A stretch of DNA of 64,000 nt. Origin: Cornus controversa. Its lineage: Eukaryota > Streptophyta > Magnoliopsida > Cornales > Cornaceae. The DNA is taken from positions 19,136,806 through 19,200,805 of the forward strand of contig CM048848.1 of assembly GCA_026545225.1 (NCBI GenBank), in the 5' to 3' direction. Each line of letters begins with the position of its first letter. Within the stretch, counting starts at the first letter, position 1. Positions 1 through 10,446 of this stretch are shown in pieces. The translations under genes and the position numbers were made by a program. The notes below the pieces were generated by a model that made no database searches, was not told the DNA's origin, and worked only from the letters and a program-made list of their open reading frames with translations.

Positions 1-1244
1 CAAGAAGCTACGTATCTTGAATACGTTCTTAGGCCTCTCCCAATTCATTACCGCTTCTATCTTAGAAGGGTCTACTGATACTCCTCCTTCTGACACCACG
101 TGTCCTAGGAACTTTACCTCCATTAGCCAAAATTCACATTTTTCGAATTTGCCATACAAACGGTGCTCTCTCAATGTTTGTAACACTGTCGTCAAATGGA
201 TCTCATGCTCTTCCATAGAAGAAGAATACACAAGAATGTCGTCCACGAAGACCACAACAAAATTATCCAAGTACACCCTGAATATCCGGTTCATCAAATC
301 CATGAATGCTGCTGGTGCGTTCGTCAATCCGAATGGCATCACTAGAAACTCATAGTGGCCATATCTAGTCCAAAAAGCTATCTTCGGAATGTCCTCTTCC
401 CTTACCCTCAACTGGTAATATCCCCGACCTCAAGTCGATCTTCGAAAAATAAGTCGAACCCTTAAGCTGATCAAACAAGGCATCTATCCTTGGCAAAGGA
501 TACTTGTTCTTAAGCGTTGCTTGGTTCAACTTACGGTAGTCTATGCATAACCGTAAAGATCTGTCCTTCTTTTTAGCAAATAGGACCGGAGCTCCCCAAG
601 GCGATGTACTAGGTCGTACAAATCCCTTATCCAATAACTCTTGCAATTGATCTTTCAACTCCATCAACTCTGTTGGTGCCATCCGATACGGTGCCATGGA
701 GATAGGCGTGGTACCAGGAGCAAGATCAATGCTAAATACCACATCTCTCATCGGAGGCAACTCTGTCAAGTCCTCCGGGAACACATCCACAAACTCTCTA
801 ACCACCGGTGGAAATCCTCCACTAGTCACAATCTCATCCTCCTCGGCTAACAAGCTAGCTAGGAAATATCCAACCCCGTTCCACACACCGGAACCAAGTA
901 GAGACGAAACGTAGAAATCATCCCGCTCTCCCACAAAATAAAAGCAATCACCCTCGGGTGTGCACACTGTCACTCTCCTACGGAGACAATCAATCGTGGC
1001 TCTAAATGTAGATAGCCAGTCCATACCTAGAATGACATCAAAAGTGGTCATGTCTAGTAACACAAAGTCGAACACTAGTCGATGCCCAGTAACCTCGATC
1101 TCGCAAGACTGACACACTCTATCCAGGGTAACCCTACCCCCAACCGGTGTATCAATGGACAATGGTGACTCCAGTGATGACACCCGCTCCCCAAGGCACA
1201 AGCAAATGCAACAGATATGAATGAATGTGATGCACCCGAATCTA
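1..1244 (-). pseudogene. pol: DelF protease and reverse transcriptase (frameshifted, cut by window edge)
   Basis: This is the pol part of a Ty3/gypsy polyprotein. The aspartic protease active site ([10 protein letters not shown]) reads at about 1215-1250 in a frame that matches neither gag nor the next stretch. The second frame (365-1201) carries the end of protease (GMDWLS) and then RT fingers and palm ([32 protein letters not shown]). Near 420 the frame shifts again, and 1-364 continues RT with [12 protein letters not shown] and an intact catalytic [10 protein letters not shown] (about 225-260). At least two frameshifts therefore separate gag, protease and RT, so the copy cannot make a polyprotein. 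It keeps both catalytic aspartates of RT. Confidence 0.88.
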
Positions 1245-2519
1245 TCAACACCCTAGCCCACGAGCTAGAAACCAGGAAAATACCTCTGACGGTCCCGGTA
1301 CATCCTCTGTCAGAGCAAGCATGAACACACAGCCCCGTGACTGCTGCCCAGTCCCCTGTAACCCTGACTGCTGACTAGAAGTAGGCGTGGGACCCCTCGC
1401 TACCCGAGATCCCTGTACTAACTGTGCTGGCTGCGATGGCGGTAATGCCCTGAAGCCAGACTGAACTGTAGTCGTCTGCCCAGCTCTCTGCTGAGTCCCT
1501 ATACCACTCTGTATCACCTGCCTCCATGGGCAGTTAGCTTTCACATGTCCGGGTTGTTTGCAAGAGAAACACACCCTCTCCCCCACTATCCCTACTGGCA
1601 CTGGTGCCGCTGTATGTCCTTGTGGGCACTCCTTACTGAAATGGCCAATCTGATGGCAATTATAGTACACCACCGAAGATTGTGAAGATCCAGAAGGCAA
1701 GGCCAATGAAGGTACCGGGCGAGCTTGTTGCTGCCCTTGGAAACCTGACTTGCCCTCCCTATTCCTCTTCCGTCCTTGACTACCCGAAGATACCCCCACA
1801 TTCTTCGCTTGCTGTTTAGAGTCCCATATCCTTTGGGTGTCTTTGTTATCCTCCTCCGCCACCAAGGCTCTATCAACCATCTCACTGTAGGTCCTCAAAC
1901 CCAAAATGGACACCCTCTTTCTGATAGAGGTTTTCAGTCCTTTCATGAACTTTTTCACCTTTAGCTCTTCATTAGCTACCATCTCCGGGGCGAAGCGAGC
2001 CAAAGATGTAAATTTGGTCTCGTACCCCATCACATCCAAGTCCCCTTGGACTAAGTCTATGAACTCTTGCCTCATCCGGTCTTTCACCGAAGTCGGAAAG
2101 AACTTGTCAAAGAATAAACCCTTAAAGGTTTCCCAGTCCATAGTCTCAGTATTGTGGACATTCCCGATGAATTGCCACCACCGATCAGCTTCTCCTTGTA
2201 AGTGAAGCACCGCTACTCCCACTTTCAAATCCTCATCGATTGCAAGAGCAACCATGAGTTGGTGAGTTTGGTCTATGCATCTCTCAGCCACAAGCGGATC
2301 AAGCGCGCCATCAAAGGTAGGCGGCTTAAATTTCACATATTCCTTCATTGCCACCATTTGGCGGCTCAAGGCAACCCTAGGCAATGCCTAAACCTCCTCT
2401 TCTCTGGCTTCCCTAGCCATTCTTCTCATAGTATCAGCCATATCACGCATAAACTGCGTTCCATCTGTTGGCTCCTGAGGAGCATCAGCGCTGATGTCTC
2501 GCGCTCTTCTTGGAGGCAT
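1245..2519 (-). pseudogene. gag: DelF gag (nucleocapsid with two CCHC zinc knuckles)
   Basis: Structural capsid/nucleocapsid protein of the retrotransposon. The natural start is the ATG at 2517-2519, giving a protein that begins MPPRRARD. An in-frame TAG near 2388 separates the first 43 codons from the main part (2384-1245, about 379 codons). The main part has the gypsy gag core (DRWWQF, TFKGLFFDKFFP, FTSLARFAPEMV), a basic linker and two knuckles: YNCHQIGHFSKEC (an atypical first cysteine pair) and CFSCKQPGHVKANC. It ends at a frameshift, running into a stop where protease should continue. It is a normal length for a Del-type gag. Confidence 0.88.
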
Positions 2520-2765
2520 TTCTTTCTATATGCACAACAAGAAAAATTTTAAGTCCAACAAATTTACATTTCTTACACATATCCATCATGCTTACATATA
2601 CCATGTCAATTTAGTCCATATAGGCATGTTATGAAAATGTAAGCATACATCAAGTTTCACATAAGCAATTTACAATCTTAAGTTCAAATCCTTATGTTCC
2701 GATCCTTAACTCAATTGATATCTAAGCCAAGTCTCACCCTTCGTCCCTAGGTATTCCAACCTAGT

Positions 2766-2777
2766 GCTCTGATACCA
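2766..2777 (-). other. DelF primer binding site (tRNA-iMet type)
   Basis: On the minus strand this reads TGGTATCAGAGC, the complement of the 3' end of plant initiator tRNA-Met. It lies four bases after the LTR end (CGTGACA). It marks where minus-strand DNA synthesis would start. Confidence 0.85.
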
Positions 2778-3286
2778 TTTCTGTCACGGCCAGGAACCCG
2801 AACCGCCAGGACTCCCCCGGACCGACCCCGAATCCTGAGTGTGAACCCGTTCACTCAACCCCATGAACAATCTCAATTACACTCAATGCATTAGTATCAA
2901 GGTTTGATACCATGCTATAACGCCCCGATTTCCAACTCTCGGAGAACCGGAGGTTAAACCGTCCATTTAGCCCAATAGGCCCTCATTACCCTCATTCACC
3001 ACGAAAGCTTAACTCAATTATTGTATATGAATGCACCCAAATCCACCTTAACTAATCCCCATGGGCCCTACATCAAATCACACACCTTAGTGAACATTTA
3101 CTTGCCCACACCTTTGAGAATCACTCACTTTCAAGCATCAAAACTTTCTGTGTTTGGAATATGAAACTGAGGCTTAGACCATTGGATAGAGAATCCAAAA
3201 ATACTCAATTTGAAAAAAAACCACACTCAATTCCGATCTAAAACGAAGAAATTACGTCGAAATGAAATTTTGGAAAAAACTGTGAA

Positions 3287-3540
3287 TAGTAATCTCGATT
3301 GATCGAGATGAAATCTCGATTGATCGAAATTCTAGCGAGATTTTCACCCTCTAGGGACCCCAGACCTGCAATATCTCAATAGATCGAGATAGGAGTTTCG
3401 ATTGATATAAATTCCTCCTATCTGGACTCTAAAAATAACCATAAATCATCACCCTTTCAATCAATCGAGATGGGGACTTCGATTGATCGAAATGGGCATC
3501 TCGATTGATCGAGATTAAATCTCGATTGATCGAAATGCAC
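3287..3540. repeat. Cluster of TCGATTGATCGA-like words in the DelF LTR
   Basis: Within about 250 bp the self-complementary word ATCTCGATTGATCGAAAT and variants (TCGATTGATCGAGAT, AATCAATCGAGAT, TCTCAATAGATCGAGAT) recur at least eight times in alternating orientation. Groups lie at 3295-3335, 3373-3408 and 3460-3535. The spacing is irregular, so this is not a simple satellite. Confidence 0.85.
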
Positions 3541-4304
3541 CTCCTGGGACTTCCAACAGCCCTATACATGGTCCACATCAAGCCCAATCAACATTCTATC
3601 ATCCTAGAACCCCTCAAACAAGATTAATAACATAATTGAGAGGTTCCAACACCAATCTCACACTCAAGATCACGTTCATAATTGAATCCATACACCAAAA
3701 TGAATCATTTCTTTCACGAACACAACCCATTCAAAATGGAAACATCATCAAAATGAATTAAGTGCCGCCATGGGCATTACATATATTAAACCGTTGTCTC
3801 TCCACACCCAACAAGTTTATTATCCAGTACATACATCAAAAGTACATATGTCCAAAGTACAACCACAACTAAAAAGGAAGTCACATGCCACAAGCCGGCA
3901 TGGATAGCCCCAAAAATGTACAAATCCAAAAGATAGCAAAGGGCTACTAGAATTCCAGTTGGACACTCATGTCCCATCTGTCATCGGCGCTTTATCTGTA
4001 AAATATTTAGAATAAAGGGGTGAGCACCACTGCGGCTCAGTAGAGATACCCCAACCCACCTAAGTGCCGACCCGACATGACCTACATGGATGCATGTCAC
4101 AACATTTCACATATCATTCAACATACATCATGTTCACTCACAACAATGCATATATATATAGGGATACATTAAACACATTTCATGCTTTATAATTCAAATG
4201 AAGGCAATAATCATACACTTGTCTCTCTCTCGGACTCAACCCGACATCCCAACATGATTCTTGACCGAATCATGAAACCGAGACACTTTTCCACACCTTT
4301 CCAA

Positions 4305-4552
4305 CTCTGCCACCGAGTATTTACCTATTCCAAGGTGTAGAGACCTCCGTCATCGAGTATTTACCTACTCCAAGGTGACTTGGCCCCCTTTCTTTGAATT
4401 CTCACCGAGTATTTACCTACTCCAAGGTGAGCAAACCACAATCATCGAGTATTTACCTACTCCAAGGTGAGTAAACCACCGTCACCGAGTATCTACCTAC
4501 TCCAAGGTGACGCAACCACTCCAACGCCCTCTCCGAGTATTGACCTACTCTA
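4305..4552. repeat. Tandem hairpin-forming repeat in the DelF LTR (about six units)
   Basis: The core TCACCGAGTATTTACCTACTCCAAGGTGA, or close variants, occurs about six times between 4310 and 4545. The unit is itself an imperfect inverted repeat: TCACC pairs with GGTGA and GAGTA with TACTC. Spacers between units differ in length and sequence while the core is kept. Confidence 0.88.
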
Positions 4553-5742
4553 GGCAATTCAACCACACTTCCCCGTTTCCTCACAACGGCCCCAATATAT
4601 GCATTTTGAACATATAAACATCAAGCATTTAATTTCATGCCTCACAATGCACATGCTAATTAATAAAAACATGTAGCATGCATTGCACCACACATATATT
4701 TACCTATACATGCAAAACCTAGCATAATATCCACATATGCTCAGAAAAGTTCACTTAAGCACATTTTAATCATGCTTCACAAATGCACACATTTTCTATA
4801 CAAATATAACATACATTTAATTCACTTACAACATACAACACATATATGCCCAATATAACACATTTCTACATATATGCACAAAAGCTAGCAGATAAGCATA
4901 CATGCTCTCATTCTCCCACATTCTCATGCATTTGTCACTCACATCATGCATACTAGGAGATACCCATCTATTGCATACAAGAGACTGAAGAGAAGAATAA
5001 AAATACCTTATCCCACCCCTCTTACATCTCTAAAACATGCAATACACAACCTTAGCTCTCACTACTTCACCCGAAACCCTAGAATCGACAAATAGATGAG
5101 AAAGAACACCCCTACCTCGAAAATGAAGGCCTTACAAGCACTTCTCAAAATCCCAGCAATGTCAACCTTGCCGAACCACCACTTTGATCGATTCAAAGGG
5201 AAGCCCTAGCCGTCCCCTACGTATGTCCTTTCTTCGGCGGAACTTGAATCACACCCGAAGACCTCCAAAACCTAGAGAGAAGGAAGAGAGAAGAAGTGGG
5301 AGCAATATAGAGAGAGAAACAGCCGTGAGATATGAAATATCTCTGCAGATTTTGACCATTTAAGGTCCCCATGTCACGAAAAGACCAAAATACCCCTAGG
5401 CCACTTAACGCACCTTCCCGGACTCCTTTTTCAATTCCGGAAACTCCTACGGTCTCGAAATCACTTCCTTAACTCTCTAAACATTTCATCTCAGCCATTC
5501 TCAAAAATAAATATTTCTAAAAATTTTCTGGATTCCTGGGCCCACTTAAGTCACATCCCGGGCCCCGATTTGACCAAAAAGTCAAACTTCTCCAATTCTT
5601 TCGAAAACTTCCTAAAACCTTAAAAACACTTCCCAAACATGTTTCCTACACTCAAAACATGTTAAACATCACTCAAAATGCATTTATGGCAATTATAATG
5701 CGAAAAATACAAAACCAGCCAAAATTGGTCACGGTCTCTACA

Positions 5743-6680
5743 TGATTGGCCGTCACTGGTGTGTTAGTCGCAGGAAGTTGGAAAACTCCATGAGACCTAG
5801 ACACAGCCTGTCCAGCTCCTTGACTAAGCTCGTATGCTTTCCTATCCTTCTCTTTCTTGTTGACTGAATGAGTAATTGAGGTAGCATCAATTATCCCTTT
5901 CAGTTTTTCAACATCTTCTCCATCAGGAATAGGGACCCTTGGACCTCTCAGAATAGCCATGATAATCTGTGGGAAGAGTAAGGCTGATGATGACCTAGAG
6001 TGTCGAGTAGCTAAAATCATGGTACGCATGATTGTTGTGGGAAGATTGATGGGATCCTCTAGAACATTATGGTATAGTAGCTCGGCTCGACTCTTGATCA
6101 AATTACCTTTATGATCATGAGGATCAAGGTTGTAGGAGACCACCAAATTCAATGCCGACACATTGTGTGTGATAGAGAGTGAAGGCAACCTATCAACAAA
6201 TCTGGGGGCATTGGGTATGCATAACTCCCTAATCATGTCATCCACGGTTGGTCAGTTTGGATCCTCAATTTGATATGGCAAAACTAAGCCATTTTCAATC
6301 TTTGGGACTCCTAATATATTGGCAATTATATCCTTGGTAACCTCAACACGTGCACCATAACATTTGGTCAGAAAAGTTAGGTTATCCAAGCTCGATGTAA
6401 TGATATTACCATAAAAATATTGAACCATGTCCGGCTTGACAATCTCCCGAAGATCACATAGAGACTCCCAACCATTATCCTCAAAATATTGCACAAAATT
6501 CAGTTCCCATTCTTGTTTGATCGCCACAAGATTCACTTTCCTTTCTATCCTCATAGCCCGACATCCAATGATGTTTATGAAAGTGTTGTAGTTAAAATCA
6601 TCTTCAAACATGTTTCTAGTAAACACAATTTGATTATCTGCACTTGTGGACGCATCATTACGTCCCCGTTTGCGTGCCAT
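5743..6680 (-). pseudogene. MARKR-type ORF, putative plant transposon protein (Transposase_32/ATHILA ORF-1-like)
   Basis: One reading frame broken by an in-frame TGA at about 6246, with its 3' end replaced by the DelF LTR. I choose the ATG at 6678-6680 (protein begins MARKRGRND); an upstream in-frame ATG at 6725 adds a hydrophobic 15-residue lead that looks spurious. Visible blocks are FYGNI (near residue 90), an I.NILGVP block, then LNLVVSYNLDPHDHKGN and a RAELLYHNVLEDPINLP block. The pattern (FY.N, a short IA..LG.P block, then a helical region before an INLP-like turn) resembles the plant-specific family annotated as putative plant transposon protein; the family call is from memory. The start and block order resemble the MAPKR ORFs of the Athila-like elements further right. 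It lies behind the copia gag in the same orientation and may be that element's 3' ORF. No catalytic residues were recognised. Confidence 0.5.
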
Positions 6681-8309
6681 CAACACCACAATGAATGGGA
6701 TCAAAAATATAGTCAAGAGTTCCATTGAGACTTTTTGTCGAACACCTTGTGTGCAAGTCTTTAAACCTCAATATTCAAAACAATTTATTTGCACAATTTC
6801 TCCCAAATCAATAATCAATCAACACAAACCCCAAAAGTTCAATCCCAATCCACCAATTAATCACAATTCAAGAGTAATATAGAAGAAGATAATATATGTG
6901 AGATGGTGAGAATGTATAGAGAGTTAGAGTGTTTGAGAGAGTGAGATATGAGTGTGTGCATATGAGAGTGAGAGAGAGGTTTTAAGCAAAAACGCATGCG
7001 TGCAGAATCAATATTCTGGGCATTCGCTAAGTGCGACCGGTCCTAGAATTTGGGGACCGGTCCAACTTCTTTCGGTTCCTCAGAACCTGCAGAAGTGCGA
7101 CCGGTGCTCAATAATTGGGACCGGTCCAACTTTGTGAATTATGAAAATTTACACTTTGGACCTCTAATTCACCAAATACACCTCATCTAAACTTGATTTA
7201 GCAATTAACCACACAAACTATGAAAAATAAACACAAAATCAATATGAAACATATTTTTGGATTTTTTGAAAAATTTTCAAACAAAACAAAAATAAAAATA
7301 AAACATGGATAATCTCATGAGAATAATCAAAGCGCAATTTTCAAAGAATAACATGAGTTCTTAAGATTTCTGAAAATTTTCAAACATTTATAAATGCAGA
7401 ATTTTAAAATCCAGAATTTATCCATAAAATTCATTCTTAAATTCATGATCATGAAACAACTTCCAACACACAAATATTTATAAAAATTTAGAAATTCATC
7501 TAATAAATCCATGTGTGTGTGTGTGTGTAATCCAACTTCATCAAAAATTAATCAAATTCCTTTGATCCATCTTCTAAAACATATTGGATAATTAGCAAGT
7601 ATAGCTACACATGATCAAACAATTTCTTTTTTTTATTTATTGAATTTCATCATCTTTTCTTTTTATTTCTAAGAAGGTGGCTTTCACTCTTACGGGCAGC
7701 CAGCTATTTTCCTCAAAACAACTCTTCAAATTTTTAAAGATATCTCATTGGAGATTTACATTGTAGTGGAGCTACGAACACATCCCGAAGGTAGCTTTTT
7801 CCATTTGACTTAGATATTCAGCAAATTTTTTATTTTCTTTTTCTTTTCATGCTGAATAAAAACATAAATTTTTTCATCAATTTTTTTCATTGATCATTTA
7901 AGCTTTTAATGTTACTCATACAATATACTCTAGTCAACTTCACATTAGTTTTCAATCAATTCTCTCAGAGTTGGACTAGTGCACAATTTTGTATGGACTC
8001 AGAAGATTTACCTCCAAAAAGAAATAAATACAGCATATTGGTTATCGATGTCAAAATCCTAAAATCAAGCACTTCATTTATTGACAAACTAAGTGTCCCA
8101 ATTATGCATTCACAAATTAAAGTGAAATTAAAAAGAATATAAAGAATTCACATTATTTATCAGAAAAATATAATTCTCATAATCTCATATGATTATTTCT
8201 AAAAATAAACAAAACCTATCCTAACCTAAAAGATATGGTCCAATGGAAAACAAATAATAAACATAAGCTCAATCCATGACCATCAAAGTCCTAATGACCT
8301 AGTTAGGGG
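6681..8309. other. Non-coding AT-rich spacer between the copia gag and the MARKR ORF
   Basis: No coding segment is recognisable. It holds two pairs of GACCGGT words (7037-7127), a (TG)n run at 7513-7528 and a more GC-rich block at 7670-7805 containing short inverted repeats. Copia pol would be expected here and none of its motifs is present, so pol was probably deleted. Short ORFs such as 7327-7512 look like chance. Confidence 0.6.
7034..7130. repeat. GACCGGTCC palindromic words upstream of the MARKR ORF
   Basis: The sequence reads GTGCGACCGGTCCTAGAATT, GGGGACCGGTCC, GTGCGACCGGTGCTCAATAATT and GGGACCGGTCC, spread over two similar half-units of about 60 bp. Each word contains the self-complementary GGACCGGTCC or a one-base variant. 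The same words occur in the copia LTR at 11275-11392, which supports assigning this spacer to the copia element. Confidence 0.75.
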
Positions 8310-10373
8310 GTTTTGCACCCAAAAACCTATTAGAAATAAATCCCATAGTATCAATAGGCACAAACTTCTCCAAATCTTCCTTTTTTATCCAGATAGTTTT
8401 AACATGCAATTTAGCAGGAAAGAATTGTGGAGCAACAAAAACATTCTTCTCTTTATTTGAATTCTACCTTGAGAATTTTTGGGTTTGTTCCAATAATGTG
8501 ACTTTTTAACATGAACCCTATTCTTAGCAAAAGAATTATGCACATGAAAATCAGAATTAGAATGTCTTCTCTTTTTATAGCAATAGTGTTGACTATGTCC
8601 AGTCTTACCACAAAAAGAACAATAAAGCACATTGGATACATCATTAGCATGCACAGACTCAACTTGAGACTTAGGTTTGGGTTCAGACACAATTAAATTC
8701 TTGGGTTTAACAAAAATAGTTTTTCCCTTAGATGATGACCCAACAAAACCTAATCCAGTCTTATCTCCTACAGGCTTACCAACACTAATCATGCTATCAA
8801 GCTTAATCTGTCCAGAAGTAAAAGCAATTAATTTCTCTTGTGATTTTTCCAATTCAGGCTCAAGAAAATTAATTTTAGCAACAAGAGAATCTCTAGTAGA
8901 AATAGCTTAACTTACCTCGCTTTCGAGAAATTTGACTTTGCCTTGAAGATTTAGAATTTCAGCTTTACTTTCTTCAATCAACTTCACTTGATCTTCATTC
9001 TTTTTCTTCCAAGTCTCTTTCTCAAATTTTTCTTGCTTCAGCTTCTCAAATTTTTTATTATAAGATTTCAGCAATTTCTCAAAAAGTTTTGGCAGCTTGC
9101 TTTCACATGGTTCTTCATTAGACTGCTCAACTTCTGAATCGTCAGACCCTACTTGACTGAGAGTAGTGTATATCTCTGTTTTACCTATATCAGAAGAAGA
9201 ATCATTAGCAGTATCACCATTCAATAAAGCAACAAAAGCAAGAGAATCATTCTCAACAGAAGAATCACTATCAGAGTTAGAAGATTCAGACTCAGAAATA
9301 ATAGCTTTCATAACTTTCTTGTTTGAAATTTTCTTTGCACTAAAGCTATTTTTCTTAGGAATTTGACATTGATTAGATGTATGACCTTTTTCACCACATG
9401 TCCAACAAGTAACCTCAATTTCCTTAGAGTCATCTTCTTTCTCTTTCCTTTCCTTACCTTTGGATGATGAGCTTTGATTCCGGAATTTAGAAGGATTTCC
9501 TTTTCTTAAATTTTTACCTTTTTCATATTCAAGAATCTTTCTAAATTTCTTAGCAAGGAGTGCAACATCATTATCTGAATCATATTCAAAACTTTCAATT
9601 TTTTCAACTTCAAATTTTGAAGAATTTGAACAATTTGACAAACTTGAAAACTTTGAAGTCTTTGATGTTTTTAAAGCCAAATTTTTTGATTTCTGAAGCT
9701 TTGGATATTTCATCTCAAAAGTTTGAATTGATCCAACTAACTCAGCCACCTCCATTGAATCTACATCTCTGCTCTCATCTAAGATTTCCAACTCAACTTG
9801 GAACCTATTAGGCAATGATCTCATGATTTTTCTAATAATCTGAAAAGAGGGAATTTGCTCACCAAAGTTAGCACTACTTTGAACAATATCATTAAGTCTA
9901 GAATAAAAATCAGAGAACATCTCATCTTCATCCATTCTGACTGTTTCAAATTTAGTAGCAAGCATTTGTAACTTAGATCTCCTTACCTTGGTGGTACCCT
10001 CATGAGTTACCTGTAAAATATCCCATGCTTCTTTTGAAGTGGAACAAGCAGAGATTCTAGCAAATTCAAAAGGAACAACAGAATTAAATATAGCATATAA
10101 ACCCTTATTGTTATTAGTAGCATCTTCATGCTCAACATTAGACCATGTTGCTTTATCCTTCTCTACAGTCATAACAGCATCACCATCACCAATGGTAGTG
10201 GTAGAAATTTTATAGCCATTCTGTACAGCCATCCAAACTCTTTCTCCTTGAGATTTTAAAAAGGCTTTCATACGAGACTTCCAGAAAGTATAATTTGAAC
10301 CATCAAACAATGGAGTTCGCTGAATCGATCCACCCTCTTTCATACTAGATTCCATAATAATTTTTGAAAACAA
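8310..10373 (-). pseudogene. gag: Cop gag (UBN2-type copia Gag with two zinc knuckles)
   Basis: Capsid/nucleocapsid protein of a copia element. The start at 10373 gives MFSKIIMESSMKEGG; an internal ATG eight codons on is equally likely. Residues about 20-230 form the DUF4219/UBN2 region (FDGSNYTFWKSRMKAFL, EAWDILQVTHEG, KLQMLATKFETVRM, IMRSLPNRF). The first knuckle CWTCGEKGHTSNQC is near residue 327. It is followed by a Ser/Asp-rich acidic tract and a Lys/Glu-rich coiled coil. An in-frame TAA at about 8908 interrupts the frame, which then resumes to the second knuckle CSFCGKTGHSQHYC (near 8590-8630). A frameshift near 8390 precedes a last coding trace ending about 8310. Two distant knuckles and the long charged linker fit SIRE/Maximus-like gags. 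Confidence 0.85.
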
Positions 10374-10432
10374 AAATAAATTTTGATTTTAAAAATACTT
10401 CACAAGGAACTACTCACAAATTAGAGAACACT

Positions 10433-10444
10433 GCTCTGATACCA
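10433..10444 (-). other. Cop primer binding site (tRNA-iMet type)
   Basis: On the minus strand it reads TGGTATCAGAGC, two bases after the LTR end (AACGAACA). It is the standard copia primer site. Confidence 0.85.
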
Positions 10445-10446
10445 AT

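Larger units (their letters stand above)
1..5742 (-). mobile_element. DelF: Tekay/Del-like Ty3/gypsy retrotransposon, 5' part
   Basis: Read on the minus strand the order is LTR (2782-5742), initiator-Met-type primer binding site, gag, protease and reverse transcriptase. The left window edge cuts it inside RT, so RNase H, integrase and the 3' LTR are not visible. Gag with two CCHC knuckles followed by a DSG protease and a gypsy-type RT makes it Ty3/gypsy; the nearly 3 kb LTR suggests the Tekay/Del group, but this is inference because no chromodomain is in view. Its LTR end falls inside the reading frame at 5743-6680, so it appears to have inserted there. The second target-site copy lies outside the window. 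Confidence 0.85.
2782..5742 (-). repeat. DelF 5' LTR, about 2.96 kb
   Basis: On the plus strand it starts TGTCACGG next to the PBS and ends GTCTCTACA. It therefore has TG...CA ends with a TGT/ACA inverted terminus. The far boundary at 5742 is inferred from the break in the neighbouring reading frame and could be off by some bases. It is non-coding; small ORFs inside (for example 3786-3977) look accidental. It contains two internal repeat fields, listed separately, and an AT-rich ACATAT-type stretch at 4600-4900. Confidence 0.7.

Noticed and set aside
3786..3977. 63-codon ORF starting MGHECPTG
   Set aside because: It lies in the DelF LTR, has no similarity to any domain I know, and is of a length expected by chance.
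4305..4552. Short repeats with variable spacers, considered as a CRISPR-like array
   Set aside because: Spacer lengths are irregular, there are no cas genes, and the context is a plant LTR.
6252..6725. ATG at 6725 as the start of the MARKR ORF with a hydrophobic signal
   Set aside because: The extra 15 residues are not matched by the related MAPKR ORFs, which begin at the basic segment; the ATG at 6680 fits better.
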